DNA of 64,000 nucleotides. Origin: Gimesia maris (GTDB lineage: Bacteria > Planctomycetota > Planctomycetia > Planctomycetales > Planctomycetaceae). Both the position numbers and the translations under genes were made by a program. The notes under the pieces were generated by a model. The model was not told the origin of the DNA. It made no database searches and saw only the letters and a program-made list of their open reading frames with translations. Positions 48,629 through 58,545 of this stretch are shown here, in pieces (the first letter of the stretch is position 1; the number at the start of each line of letters is the position of its first letter). Location of the stretch: contig NZ_CP042910.1 of the NCBI RefSeq assembly GCF_008298035.1, positions 1,818,001 through 1,882,000 of the forward strand, read 5' to 3'.

Positions 48629-48672
48629 TGATGTTGAGAGCCTTGGCTGAAAAGAACTATGGGAACAGTAAA

Positions 48673-50079
48673 TTAAGAGATCATCTCTTTGACGACGCGT
48701 CCGTGAACATCGGTTAATCGAAAGTCTCGGCCGGCGTAGCGATAGGTGAGTCGTTCGTGATCGATACCAAGCAGGTGCAGCATGGTGGCATGCAGGTCGT
48801 GTACGTGAACTTTATTTTCTGATGCTGCAAAGCCGGTTTCATCGGTGGCGCCGTGGACGTGTCCCCCTTTGACACCACCGCCGGCCATCCACATGCTGAA
48901 GCCGTAGTGGTTGTGATCGCGTCCGCTCATCGAGGGGAGTTCAGCGACCGGTGTCCTGCCAAATTCGCCTCCCCAGAGCAGGAGTGTGGAATCGAGCATG
49001 CCGCGTTGTTTTAAATCAGTCAGGAAGGCGGCAATGGGCTGATCCCATTGACCACACAGGCGTCGCAAGCTCTTTTCAATGCCGCTATGGTTATCCCATT
49101 CCTGTCCGCCACTATGCCAGACCTGAATGAAACGCACCCCTTTTTCCAGCAGCCGCCGGGTCATGAGCAGTTGTCGTCCCTGTAGACCGTCCCCATACAT
49201 TTCCTGTATATGTTTGGGTTCTTTAGAGAGGTCAAGCACGTCCGATGCTTCAAACTGCATACGATAGGCCAGTTCAAATGACTGGATTCGCGCTTCGAGC
49301 AGTGAATCATGGCCGCGCTGTTCCAGATGTCGCTGATTGATCTTCTGCAGCAGGTCTAACTGGCGCCGTTGTCGTTTTGGTGTTTGAGGGTTATTGATAT
49401 TTTCAATCAGACGGGAGACAGAAGTTTCTTTGGTGTCGAGATGTGTTCCCTGGAAAGCGCCGGGGAGAAAGGCGGAACGCCAGTTTTTGGGACCGACGAC
49501 GGGAAAGCCGTTCGGACAAAGGACGACAAAGCCGGGCAGGTTTTCATTGAGTGAACCGAGCCCGTAATTCACCCAGGAACCGAAGCTGGGACGGGGCAGT
49601 GCGTTATCACCGCAGTTCATGAGCAGCAGCGAGGGCTCATGATTGGGGATATCTGAATGCATAGAGCGAATGATGCACATATCATCTACGTGGGCTGCCG
49701 TTTTGTCAAACAGTTCACTGACTTCGATGCCAGACTCGCCATACTTTTTAAACTGGAAAGGAGAGCCCAGTGCACCGGCTGTTTTACGCTCTGTTGGCAG
49801 ATTTGGATTGGGAAGGGGCTTACCGTGATATTTTTTGAGTAGCGGTTTGGGATCGAAGGTATCGACATGCGAAGGCCCCCCATTCATGAATAAATGCACG
49901 ACCTGTTTAGCGGAAGCCGGATGATGTCGTGTAGCTGGTTTTTCTCTGGTAGAAGCCTGGGCATTTTCCCGCGCAGTGAGTTCCGCGAGTGCCAGCATAC
50001 CTATTCCCATACCGGAACGAGTCAGCATTTCGCGCCGTGAAAACTGCGGTGCAAATTGTGTGGGCTGATTGAATGACAT
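48673..50079 (-). CDS. Tat-exported DUF1501 protein (operon copy)
   Basis: 468 residues from ATG 50079 (CAGGGATT upstream; the frame is open to 50328). Twin-arginine signal FSRREMLTRSGMGIGML. DUF1501 signs: VHLFMNGGPSHVDTFDPKP, LLLMNCGDNALPRPSFGSW, LLWGGEFGRTPVAELPSMSGRDHN and DLHATMLHLLGIDHERLTYR. It lacks the residues I would expect for a functional sulfatase. It follows the cytochrome/DUF1549/1553 gene by 16 nt, the usual pairing. Confidence 0.86.
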   Translation of the reverse strand: MSFNQPTQFAPQFSRREMLTRSGMGIGMLALAELTARENAQASTREKPATRHHPASAKQVVHLFMNGGPSHVDTFDPKPLLKKYHGKPLPNPNLPTERKTAGALGSPFQFKKYGESGIEVSELFDKTAAHVDDMCIIRSMHSDIPNHEPSLLLMNCGDNALPRPSFGSWVNYGLGSLNENLPGFVVLCPNGFPVVGPKNWRSAFLPGAFQGTHLDTKETSVSRLIENINNPQTPKRQRRQLDLLQKINQRHLEQRGHDSLLEARIQSFELAYRMQFEASDVLDLSKEPKHIQEMYGDGLQGRQLLMTRRLLEKGVRFIQVWHSGGQEWDNHSGIEKSLRRLCGQWDQPIAAFLTDLKQRGMLDSTLLLWGGEFGRTPVAELPSMSGRDHNHYGFSMWMAGGGVKGGHVHGATDETGFAASENKVHVHDLHATMLHLLGIDHERLTYRYAGRDFRLTDVHGRVVKEMIS

Positions 50080-50095
50080 GATAAATCCCTGCCGG

Positions 50096-53000
50096 TTAAT
50101 CGATAAACTGAAATTCGTTAGATAGCAGCAGAATCTGAGCCAGGCTCTGCCAGGGAGTAACTGGTACAGGTGCTGGCTTGCGAAAATCCTGGGAATAATT
50201 CCACAGTTGCGGCAGTGGTGGCTGCCGATCGTTTCTGGAAACGGCTGTGAATTCAGGTGCCTGAATTTTAATCTCCGGCGACCAGACAAATGAATCGAAG
50301 CCAAGGTGCCCGGCAATATCGACGACAAAATCGATTGTCTGATTTTTCTTTAGTTTGATTGTCTTGATATCGGTTTTCGCCGTACTTTGATGCAATGTCC
50401 AGGGGCCGATTGCCAACTGATTATTGACCAGTACTCGACCGCGGATTCCATTTCCCTGTGGCAGTTCATGTTTGAGAGTTCCTGTCAGCGACACGGTGAT
50501 GTCTTCAGGAGCGCGCCAGCGGATTACGGCGACATGATCCAGATCATTACCGGGGTGCCCGCCGGTCTGGTCTAAAAAGACCCAGCCGATTTTGGGGTCG
50601 GGTAATCGGTCTCCCCCCTGATACTGTTTACCATCCCAGTGGGGCAGAGGTTGGAAATCACTCACAGTTTTTGTTTTGAGGTCATAGGAGGCGTAACCGT
50701 ATTCCCATTCTGGTCGGATCGTTTCAGGTTCGGGTTTGATCTGATCTGTTTTGAGGAATTCCAGTATCTCGTCGAGTTCTGTTTGTGTGGGATCACGCTG
50801 GAGTATCGTTTGGTAGAGTTTTTGAATTCCCGCTGTGGGGGTTTCTGCCTGTCTCGATTCATGCCCCAGGATGCGTGCGGATTTCAGGACAAGGGGGTGG
50901 TTCATCAGAAACAGCGACTGACCGGGAACCGAAGTCGAATTGCGGGCGCCGGTACTGACATCGGGAGAAGGGAAGTCGAATGTCCGGAGCAGACCGGGAA
51001 CCTGCTGGCGGTCAATGAAAGTGTAGAGGGTACGTCTATGGTTGGAAGCAGAGGTGATCCCCGAGATCGATTTACCGCCGACTGTTTTATCCAGTTGATT
51101 GCTCACCTGGAGCAGCGTATCACGCATCGATTCGAAGTCCAGGCGGCGGCGATTCATTCTCCATAACAGTTTGTTGGCGGGATCAAGTTTCTCTCCCGTT
51201 TCGTGTGAGACGCTTGACTGCTGGTAAGTTGCAGATTGCATGATATAGCGATGAAGTTTTTTGATCGACCAGCCATTTTGCATGAACCAGCTGGCGAGGT
51301 GATCCAGCAGCTGCGGATGAGAAGGATGTGACCCCTGAATTCCGAAGTCGCTGGGGGTGTCGACAATTCCCTGTCCAAAATGATGTTGCCAGACACGATT
51401 CACGATGACTCGCGCAGTAAGTGGATTTCGGGGAGAAGTAATCGCATTCGCCAGTTCCAGTCTGCCACTTCCCTGCTGAAATGGTTTATCCGATATCTGA
51501 TCGAAAAAACTGAGGAACTTTCTGGGGACGGGTTGCCCCGGTGATCCGGTGTTCCCCCGTTTGAAGACGCGTGGTTCAATGAGATGATCGGCATCACGGA
51601 GCGTCATCATTTGTGCGAGTTCGACCGGAACCTTCGCGCGTGCCTGATCGAGTGCAGCATTCAGTTTTTTTACTTTCTGCTGAAGCTTTCTATCTGGAAA
51701 GAGTTTTAAAACCGTATAACCGTGCAAGGGAATGACCAGTGGTGAATGAGGGCTGTAAAACGTTTTCAGGTATTCTCGCTTGACGATCGGGAATGTTTGC
51801 TGATGATGTTTCTGTCCTGGTTTTCTGGCTACAACAATTCGATTGGTCCATTCGTCATCAATCTCATGAAAGAGATTTGCATAGCCGCGAATGATGTCAT
51901 CAAATTGCTGTGGATTATTTTTCAATAAAAAAGAAGCGATCAGGTATTCCACAGAATCAGGATGAGAATTCATCATTGTCAGCTTGAGTTCCTCAATCGC
52001 CCGGGAAGCAAACATTTGCTCAGGGACGCTTTCCAGCTTCTGCCAGATCGAAAATACCGGGTCCTCGGATTTTTCCGCGATGTCCAGAAATTCCTGCCAG
52101 AGCAGTAAGGTTTCAGGGTTGAGATCATTGCCATCTACAATGACATCGAATTTCACAGTATCCGGACCCTGTCTGCGTGACTGTGCGACGATCAGGTATT
52201 CTGACAGGCGTTTCGAAGTATCCTCTAATACTTTTTTGTGTTGACCTTGATACAGGTCGTTCAGCTCTCTGGCTGCCCGTTGTATCTGAACAGCTTTTTC
52301 CTGAAGTTCAGGCGAGAGCTGGTCCTGGTTGCGAAATGGAAGATCGAGTGGTTCAAGTGAATTTCGAAAGACCCCATACAGCGAGTAATAATCTTCGATG
52401 GACACAGGGTCGTATTTATGATCGTGACAACGGGCACAGCCGACGGTGAGCCCTAGAAATCCGCGCGTGACCACATCGATGCGGTCAGAAATGATGTCGT
52501 GAATATCATTTTTGAAGCGTGGGCCGAGAGTAATGAAACCAAGGGCTGCCTGTGATTCATGAGGCAGTTCTTCTTTCAGGTAATCGGCGGCGAGTTGTTC
52601 AAGTATGAACTGATCGAAGGGCTTGTCCTGATTGAAGCTGTTGATAACATAGTCGCGGTATGTGTAGGCAAAGTGGAAGGCAGGTTTTTCGAAAAAGACA
52701 TACCCTTTGGTATCCGCATAACGTGCCAGGTCGAGCCAGTGTCTGCCCCAGCGCTCGCCATAATGCGGAGAAGCGAGTTGTGCTGTGACTGCAGTATCTA
52801 CCCTTGATTGCTGGTTATCGGCTGTGAAACTCTGAACCTGCTCCCGGGTAGGCCGTAAACCCGTCAAGTCCCAGAAAATACGTTTCAGGAGTACGGCAGA
52901 ATTCGCGGTCGGGGCTGGCTGCAGCCCTGCCTGTTCCAGTCGAGAGAGAATAAAATAATCAATGTCATTTTGTGGCCAGTTATTATTTTTGACACGGGGA

Positions 53001-53464
53001 ATGACGGGGTCTTGAATCGGCTGAAATGACCAGTGTTTTGTGTAGTCAATTGTGGTTGGCTGTTTTTGATTTGCTGATTGAGGCCAGATGGCTCCCTGTC
53101 TGATCCAGGTTGACAGGATTTCTATTTCTTCTGCTTTCAGAGATTTTTCAGGCGGCATTTCCAGTGATTCGCGTCGGACGGCACTCATCAGGAGACTGTT
53201 TTCCGGATGATTCACTTTCACCGCCGGTCCACTTTCCCCTCCCTTAAGCAGTGCGTCGCGGGAATCGAGTCTCAGCTCGGCAAACTGTTTTTTCACGCCA
53301 TGACAGTCCTGACAATGTCTGATTAACAAGGGACGTACATGCTGTTCGAAATACCGTTCTTTTTCGCTGAGATTCAGCAGAGGGCTTTCTGCTGACGCGA
53401 ATTCGAAAGGTGAGATCCAGGTCAGGGTCAGGAACCAGATCAGACTGTGCAGTAAAAGTTTCAT
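50096..53464 (-). CDS. Planctomycete cytochrome c/DUF1549/DUF1553 protein with extra C-terminal domain
   Basis: 1122 residues from ATG 53464 (open to 53488). Signal peptide about 1-25. The planctomycete cytochrome c domain has HCQDCHG as the haem site near residue 49 and VRRESLEMPPEKSL following. DUF1549 (WDLTGLRPTREQVQ, CARCHDHKYDPVS) and DUF1553 (NRVWQHHFGQGIVDTPSD, SHPQLLDHLASWF) follow. The last 180 residues (WDGKQYQGGDRLPDPKIGWVF, VAVIRWRAPEDITVSLTG) are an additional beta-rich module, possibly carbohydrate-binding. Second gene of the operon, 42 nt after gntR. Confidence 0.86.
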   Translation of the reverse strand: MKLLLHSLIWFLTLTWISPFEFASAESPLLNLSEKERYFEQHVRPLLIRHCQDCHGVKKQFAELRLDSRDALLKGGESGPAVKVNHPENSLLMSAVRRESLEMPPEKSLKAEEIEILSTWIRQGAIWPQSANQKQPTTIDYTKHWSFQPIQDPVIPRVKNNNWPQNDIDYFILSRLEQAGLQPAPTANSAVLLKRIFWDLTGLRPTREQVQSFTADNQQSRVDTAVTAQLASPHYGERWGRHWLDLARYADTKGYVFFEKPAFHFAYTYRDYVINSFNQDKPFDQFILEQLAADYLKEELPHESQAALGFITLGPRFKNDIHDIISDRIDVVTRGFLGLTVGCARCHDHKYDPVSIEDYYSLYGVFRNSLEPLDLPFRNQDQLSPELQEKAVQIQRAARELNDLYQGQHKKVLEDTSKRLSEYLIVAQSRRQGPDTVKFDVIVDGNDLNPETLLLWQEFLDIAEKSEDPVFSIWQKLESVPEQMFASRAIEELKLTMMNSHPDSVEYLIASFLLKNNPQQFDDIIRGYANLFHEIDDEWTNRIVVARKPGQKHHQQTFPIVKREYLKTFYSPHSPLVIPLHGYTVLKLFPDRKLQQKVKKLNAALDQARAKVPVELAQMMTLRDADHLIEPRVFKRGNTGSPGQPVPRKFLSFFDQISDKPFQQGSGRLELANAITSPRNPLTARVIVNRVWQHHFGQGIVDTPSDFGIQGSHPSHPQLLDHLASWFMQNGWSIKKLHRYIMQSATYQQSSVSHETGEKLDPANKLLWRMNRRRLDFESMRDTLLQVSNQLDKTVGGKSISGITSASNHRRTLYTFIDRQQVPGLLRTFDFPSPDVSTGARNSTSVPGQSLFLMNHPLVLKSARILGHESRQAETPTAGIQKLYQTILQRDPTQTELDEILEFLKTDQIKPEPETIRPEWEYGYASYDLKTKTVSDFQPLPHWDGKQYQGGDRLPDPKIGWVFLDQTGGHPGNDLDHVAVIRWRAPEDITVSLTGTLKHELPQGNGIRGRVLVNNQLAIGPWTLHQSTAKTDIKTIKLKKNQTIDFVVDIAGHLGFDSFVWSPEIKIQAPEFTAVSRNDRQPPLPQLWNYSQDFRKPAPVPVTPWQSLAQILLLSNEFQFID

Positions 53465-53506
53465 CGCATGATTTTCCAGATAGTTCAAATCGGATTGCCT
53501 GTTGAA

Positions 53507-54127
53507 TTATTCGATATGATCATCAATCGTTTGTAATACTTCTGTCAGACTGCCTTCACGCAGCGCCTCGATAATCGGCAGGTGTTCCTCATAGATTTGA
53601 ATCGGTTGCTGGTATTTCAGATGTGACTCTCGAAAGTGTCTTCGGATGCGTGATACCATCGCCGACCAGATGGCCAGTAGATCGGGAGAATGGGCACGCG
53701 TGACGAGGGAACGATGAAAGGCAATATCATGTTCCGAGATGAGGGCAAAATCATTTACTTCACATGCCTGTTTCATCTTTTTCAGAATCGTTTCCCATAC
53801 GAGAAAGTCGTCTTCTGTCAGTTGGTCGAAATAGAGGCGTATGGCATATTTTTCAATCGTGCAGCGAAGCGGGATGATTAATTCCGTGATTTCATTGGGA
53901 GCCGAAGTAGAGACCAGCGCTCCCTTATTCCGATCGGTTTCGACGACACCTTCCCACGCCAGTTGCTGGATGGCTTCCCGAATCGGACCTCGACTGACAG
54001 AGAATCGTTTTGCCAGGTCCACTTCACGCAATCGTTCTCCCTCAGCAATCCTGCCTGAGAGAATATCTTCACGAAGCCGTTCCACGATTTGTTCGCCCAG
54101 TCCCCGGACCAGTTGCGGTTCATTCAT
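53507..54127 (-). CDS. FadR-type GntR regulator, first gene of the catabolic operon
   Basis: 206 residues. Winged helix at about 10-75 (EQIVERLREDILSGRIAEGERL, VDLAKRFSVSRGPIREAIQQL) and an FCD domain (about 85-205) with the metal/ligand His-rich segment EHDIAFHRSLV. The gene order gntR-cytochrome-DUF1501-dehydratase-deacylase-symporter-hydrolase indicates that it senses the substrate of this operon. A palindrome lies upstream (54181-54192). Confidence 0.88.
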   Translation of the reverse strand: MNEPQLVRGLGEQIVERLREDILSGRIAEGERLREVDLAKRFSVSRGPIREAIQQLAWEGVVETDRNKGALVSTSAPNEITELIIPLRCTIEKYAIRLYFDQLTEDDFLVWETILKKMKQACEVNDFALISEHDIAFHRSLVTRAHSPDLLAIWSAMVSRIRRHFRESHLKYQQPIQIYEEHLPIIEALREGSLTEVLQTIDDHIE

Positions 54128-54747
54128 TTGTATTCCCTGGACAGTAATAGTTCGATGCGTGAAACGGTCGTTTAATGTTAATTGTTAACAATCTGAAGTC
54201 AAAAGTAAAATGAAAAGAAAGGGAATGCAGACAAATATATCGTAACATGTAGTTGCAGTGTACTAATGAGTACGTGTCTTTGGTTTCAGGAGAGTATCCT
54301 CGCCGATGTCTTGCCGGTTAAAGTGAAACTCAGGGAAGGATTTGTAAAGTCCAGTTCATTTTCTGTGAGATATGGTATTGTAAGAACTATTTATAAAAGG
54401 ACTTGTGGTTATTTATCGCAGGTGATTCAAGGGTTGCTGATTTCGTGATATCTGATTAGAATGCCATTCTGTAATAATATATATAACTGTACTAAAGTGT
54501 TGTTGATGCTGTTTTTCTTTTAAAAACATATCAAAAAACTGAAATTATTTGGGAAGAAATGGGGTCTATGTCACTATATGCATATAGAGGGTGTTATTCA
54601 TTTTTGTGATAAGCATCAATGAACTCATCATGGAAATGCGCGAGCTCACTTGCTTAATAAGCACACAAGGTTAGGGGACTAGTGCCTGCTTCCTTTCATT
54701 GTGTATGTGGGCTCGTGCTTTCTTTTTGTCTCCCGCCATTGCAGGTC
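54128..54747. other. Long AT-rich intergenic region
   Basis: About 620 nt. Contains the GntR-box candidate at 54181-54192, and a near-palindrome (TGCTTAATAAGCA) near 54652. The frames here are short and without features. Presumably carries the operon promoter and the 3' flank of the downstream glycosyltransferase. Confidence 0.45.
54181..54192. promoter_or_regulatory. Candidate GntR operator
   Basis: ATTGTTAACAAT is a perfect 12-bp palindrome 54 nt upstream of the gntR start, consistent in size with a FadR-type operator. It is a candidate only. Confidence 0.45.
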
Positions 54748-56208
54748 TCAATACAAAATCTCACTGGAAGACTTTGCATGGCCACAATGCACTGATGGCA
54801 GCATCAAAATAACGCCATCAGATGATTTCAGTTGGGAGCACCATTCCCAATCATGTGCAGGCATATTTCTGTAATGGCTATTCCAGTAGCGTGGAGTTCT
54901 GTCTTTCCAGTACATCAGGCAACCTGTTCCGCAATAATCTACTACTCTGGTTTCGCCGCCAATATCAGAAAATGCGTTCACGATGTGATGGTCATCAAAC
55001 AGGCCGCCGACATATTGTGATTCTGTATGACGATTGCGATAACATCCGGAGACTGCGTTCGGGGGGACCCAGTCAGCTGTCAGGTTTGAGATTAAATTCA
55101 CACCTGCTTCCAGTGGGACCAGGATGTCGTCTTCGATCAGCCAGTGGATATCCCCTCGCATTTCAAACCGCAATCGATTGCAAGCCTGGGCCATGAAACG
55201 AGCCGTTTTGTCTCTGCGTTCTTTTTCATCAGAAAAAGTGATAGAAGTCGGGTGTGGCAGAATTCGAATTGTTTCAAATGTATTGACGTAGCGGCTGACT
55301 TCGTCTCTCATTTTTCTCAGTGTGCTGGTGTTGTTTGTATTATCGAGAAGCACCAGTTCAACAGGTTCAGGGCTGTTGATCAGGTTTACTGATTGTGAGA
55401 TGGCTGAAATCCACTGCGGAAAAAAATCAGCGACTCTGCCACTGATAATCGATCCGATACTGAGACGCGAACAGATTTGCCGCATCTGTGGCAGCAGGAT
55501 TTCCTGGCGCTGCTGGTACTTCGTCTTGATATTTGCTGACCAGGAGTCTGCGTGCTGACGATATCGTAGTACCGCGTTACTGCGTACCGGTGTGCCTAAC
55601 CGGGAACCTCGTAATGCCAGATCCCAGTCCCACATGGTATTGATCTTATTTCGCCAGCGGCCAGCAGTTTCAAATGCCTGGCGGTTCCAGAGTGCTGAGG
55701 TATTCACAAAATTTCTTAACCAGAGACGACCATCTGTCCATTCAGGGGCATTCCAGAGTGTGGAGTAGTCTCCAAACGCTTCTGCACCCCCATATGCAAA
55801 TGGGGTGTCCGGCGACATCTTTTCAAGATGTTTTTTCACATAATCTAACGGCAGGATATCATCTCCGTCCAGAAACAGGAGGTAATCACCTCTTGCGATT
55901 TCCGCACCCCGATTTCTTGTTTCACAGACACCGGTATGGCAGGGAGACTCAAGAAGAATCAATCCCCGATTCTGATACTGTCGAGCGATGTTGATTGAAT
56001 CGTCAAAACTGCAGTCGTCGGTATAAATCACCTCGCACGGGATGGTCTGATTGAATGCGGACTCGATCGTCTCTGCCAGGTAAGCTGAGTTATTGCGAGC
56101 TGCAATGACTATGCTGACCTTTTGAGAGCATGCTGGAGTAGATTTAATATGAGGTTTCTGCTGTATGACTGCCTGAGTGTCATACGGCCATATCGCGTTT
56201 CCAACCAT
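54748..56208 (-). CDS. Two-module glycosyltransferase (GT2-like)
   Basis: 486 residues from ATG 56208 (AAGGG 8 nt upstream; the frame is open to 56289). The first GT-A module (about 29-260) has VSIVIAARNNSAYLAETIESA, EVIYTDDCSFDDS and the metal-binding LFLDGDDILPL, then WDWDLALRGSR. A second region (about 295-486) has VELVLLDNTNNTSTLRKMRD and the acidic motif WLIEDDILVPLEAG, resembling another GT-A fold. It may build two linkages of a surface glycan; the acceptor is unknown. Confidence 0.78.
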   Translation of the reverse strand: MVGNAIWPYDTQAVIQQKPHIKSTPACSQKVSIVIAARNNSAYLAETIESAFNQTIPCEVIYTDDCSFDDSINIARQYQNRGLILLESPCHTGVCETRNRGAEIARGDYLLFLDGDDILPLDYVKKHLEKMSPDTPFAYGGAEAFGDYSTLWNAPEWTDGRLWLRNFVNTSALWNRQAFETAGRWRNKINTMWDWDLALRGSRLGTPVRSNAVLRYRQHADSWSANIKTKYQQRQEILLPQMRQICSRLSIGSIISGRVADFFPQWISAISQSVNLINSPEPVELVLLDNTNNTSTLRKMRDEVSRYVNTFETIRILPHPTSITFSDEKERRDKTARFMAQACNRLRFEMRGDIHWLIEDDILVPLEAGVNLISNLTADWVPPNAVSGCYRNRHTESQYVGGLFDDHHIVNAFSDIGGETRVVDYCGTGCLMYWKDRTPRYWNSHYRNMPAHDWEWCSQLKSSDGVILMLPSVHCGHAKSSSEILY

Positions 56209-56405
56209 GAGTTTAGCCCTTTTTTCATGGAAAATATGGATTAAGAATTCAGCTTTAATGTAGTATTCAGAAGGACACAGACGGGTCAATATGAGAAATC
56301 AGATTTCGTTTGTTTGAGGTAATGAATCAAATCTGATAGTGAGGATTATGGGAGTTTACGCAGCATAATTCAGTTTTAAACTGGTGTGTGTGCGATTAAA
56401 AGGGC

Positions 56406-58526
56406 TTAGTATTTGATGGGGTCTCTGCCTGCATAAGCATTTTTGATTTTCTGGATTCCCTGATCTGTGATTTTAGATCCTTCCAGATACAGATTCTTCA
56501 TTCGATTCAGTTTTATCAGTAGTGGAATAGATGTATCAGAGATCTGCGTGTCTTTAATATTTAACCAGTCCAGACGGGGATTGTGTTTTATGAATGTGAT
56601 GCCTTCGTCCGTGATATTAAGTCGATCCAGATTGATCGAACTCAGTTTTTTCAGATTCGCCAGGGCCTGTAGACCTTCGTCTGTGATCTCGCGGTTTTTT
56701 TGAAGAGAAAGGTGAGTCAGGTTCAACAGGCTGCTGATGTGTGAGAGTCCTGCATTTGTCAAACCCGTTTCATGCAGATCCAGAGTTTTTAAGGTTAGCT
56801 TTCCCTCGAGAGGAGCAAGCGCGTCATCCATGACGTGGCAGTCTTCCAGGTGCAGAGTCTCCAGTTTAGCAAGCCCCTTCAGGGGGGCCATGACTTCGCG
56901 CGTGATTGTCTGGGGATGAAATTTAATCTCCCTGATATAAAAATCAACTACGGGTAATTCCTGTACCTGAGTCACCGGTTCATACCGCCCGTCAATAATA
57001 ATTTCGCATTGATGATTCAACAGCCAGACTGCTGCTTCACGTTCCATTTTCGCCTGTTCAGGTGACGGCTCTTTTACTGGCATAACAGTTGGGGGAAGAT
57101 CCGCGACTTGTTCCGGTGCAGGGGGCTGATACCACCATGCGACCCATGTTCCCAGGCTGAACAGCAGAATCAATGTTAAAAACAGACTGATTCGTTTCGA
57201 GTTTACGTAACGTGTCGACGGTTGAACCTGCGTACTGGCATCTGCGGACATGACTTCAATTGGCGGAGTCAAAATTGTATTTCGACACAGTTCAATTAAT
57301 TCCTGGCTTTCACTGAGACAGGTTTCCGCCGATTCATTGAGAGGAATTTCGTTTTGTTCGCTGAGAAATTGGTCGAGTATTTCCACAACTTCCGCCATGG
57401 TCTGAATTCTATCGACGGGATCTTTCTTCATCATCGACTGAAACAGTTCTTCCAGTTTTTCAGGAATCTCCGGTAGCAGATCTGACAGTTGGGGTGATGT
57501 CTCTTCACGATGGGCAAGAATTGTAGCAATCTGGGTCTGCTGTTTAAAAGGTGCCTGTCCGGTTAACAGTTTATAAAACGTACATCCCAGGCTATAGATA
57601 TCTGCTCGATGATCGATTGATTTTACACTGTGAGCCTGTTCGGGGGCCATGTATTGCACACTGCCCATGATACACTGACTGTCAGTCAGATCACTCAGGT
57701 GCGGATTCGCCTGACTGAGTCCTGCTAACCCCAGGTCTAAAATTTTTACTTCACCCTCCAGGGTGAGAAAGAGATTAGATGGTTTAATGTCTCGATGAAT
57801 CAGATTGTGATTATGAATATATTGCAGACCATTTGCGGCTTGTCGCACGATGTAGCAGGCGGAGGTGATGGAAAGCCTGTTTTCGGATTTAAGGATGGTT
57901 TTCAGGTCATGTCCGGATAAGTATTCCATGACCAGAAAACAGGTTTCATCGACTTCACCGGCATCTGTGGCTTTGACAATATTGGGATGATCTAACTGCC
58001 CGATCAATTCCATCTCTCGATAGAACCTTTGTGTCTGGGTGTCATTATCCCACTGGTTGTTTAACAGTAATTTAAGGACAACCTGTTTTTTCAGGCGAGC
58101 ATGGATGGCTTTATAGACTACACCCATCCCTCCCTGCCCAATTTTCTCAATGAGGTGGTAGTTTCCAACGACCCTGATTGTGATCCGATTCAATTCCTCG
58201 TCGACTGGTATGTGATGAGAAGAACTGGTATGCGGGGATGGTGAATATGCCGTCGATGGTGGCTGATTTATGGAGGAGATTGTTGAGTTATAAATACGGT
58301 CCAGCTGTTGCTCTGAAAAAGGATTCTGGTCGGAATGACCGGACTGATTATGTCGTTGCTGGCATTCCTGCCAGGTCTTCAGTTCCTTATCTTCTGAGTA
58401 GGCCTCGGTTCGTTTCTGACAGATAGCGCAATGATTCAGATGATCTTTGACATGTTGATTTTCAAGTTCATCAAGCTCATTGCGGAGATAATGAATGATC
58501 TGGCTGTCTGAAATACATTTTTGCAT
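56406..58526 (-). CDS. Ser/Thr kinase with anti-sigma zinc finger and leucine-rich repeats
   Basis: 706 residues from ATG 58526 (open to 58571, inside the sigma gene). An N-terminal zinc-binding anti-sigma-like motif (His29, Cys33, Cys36) is followed by a linker. The kinase domain (about 123-395) has GQGGMGVVYKA (P-loop), Lys152, the HRDIKPSN catalytic loop (244-251) and DLG in place of DFG. One membrane helix (about 455-478) and LRRs (about 545-700) follow, outside. Likely couples an external signal to release of the neighbouring ECF sigma factor. Confidence 0.85.
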   Translation of the reverse strand: MQKCISDSQIIHYLRNELDELENQHVKDHLNHCAICQKRTEAYSEDKELKTWQECQQRHNQSGHSDQNPFSEQQLDRIYNSTISSINQPPSTAYSPSPHTSSSHHIPVDEELNRITIRVVGNYHLIEKIGQGGMGVVYKAIHARLKKQVVLKLLLNNQWDNDTQTQRFYREMELIGQLDHPNIVKATDAGEVDETCFLVMEYLSGHDLKTILKSENRLSITSACYIVRQAANGLQYIHNHNLIHRDIKPSNLFLTLEGEVKILDLGLAGLSQANPHLSDLTDSQCIMGSVQYMAPEQAHSVKSIDHRADIYSLGCTFYKLLTGQAPFKQQTQIATILAHREETSPQLSDLLPEIPEKLEELFQSMMKKDPVDRIQTMAEVVEILDQFLSEQNEIPLNESAETCLSESQELIELCRNTILTPPIEVMSADASTQVQPSTRYVNSKRISLFLTLILLFSLGTWVAWWYQPPAPEQVADLPPTVMPVKEPSPEQAKMEREAAVWLLNHQCEIIIDGRYEPVTQVQELPVVDFYIREIKFHPQTITREVMAPLKGLAKLETLHLEDCHVMDDALAPLEGKLTLKTLDLHETGLTNAGLSHISSLLNLTHLSLQKNREITDEGLQALANLKKLSSINLDRLNITDEGITFIKHNPRLDWLNIKDTQISDTSIPLLIKLNRMKNLYLEGSKITDQGIQKIKNAYAGRDPIKY

Positions 58527-58545
58527 AAATGGCCCGAAAAAAAAA

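Noticed and set aside
54652-54664. Palindrome TGCTTAATAAGCA after the glycosyltransferase
   Set aside because: Short, AT-rich, not followed by a T run; likely chance.
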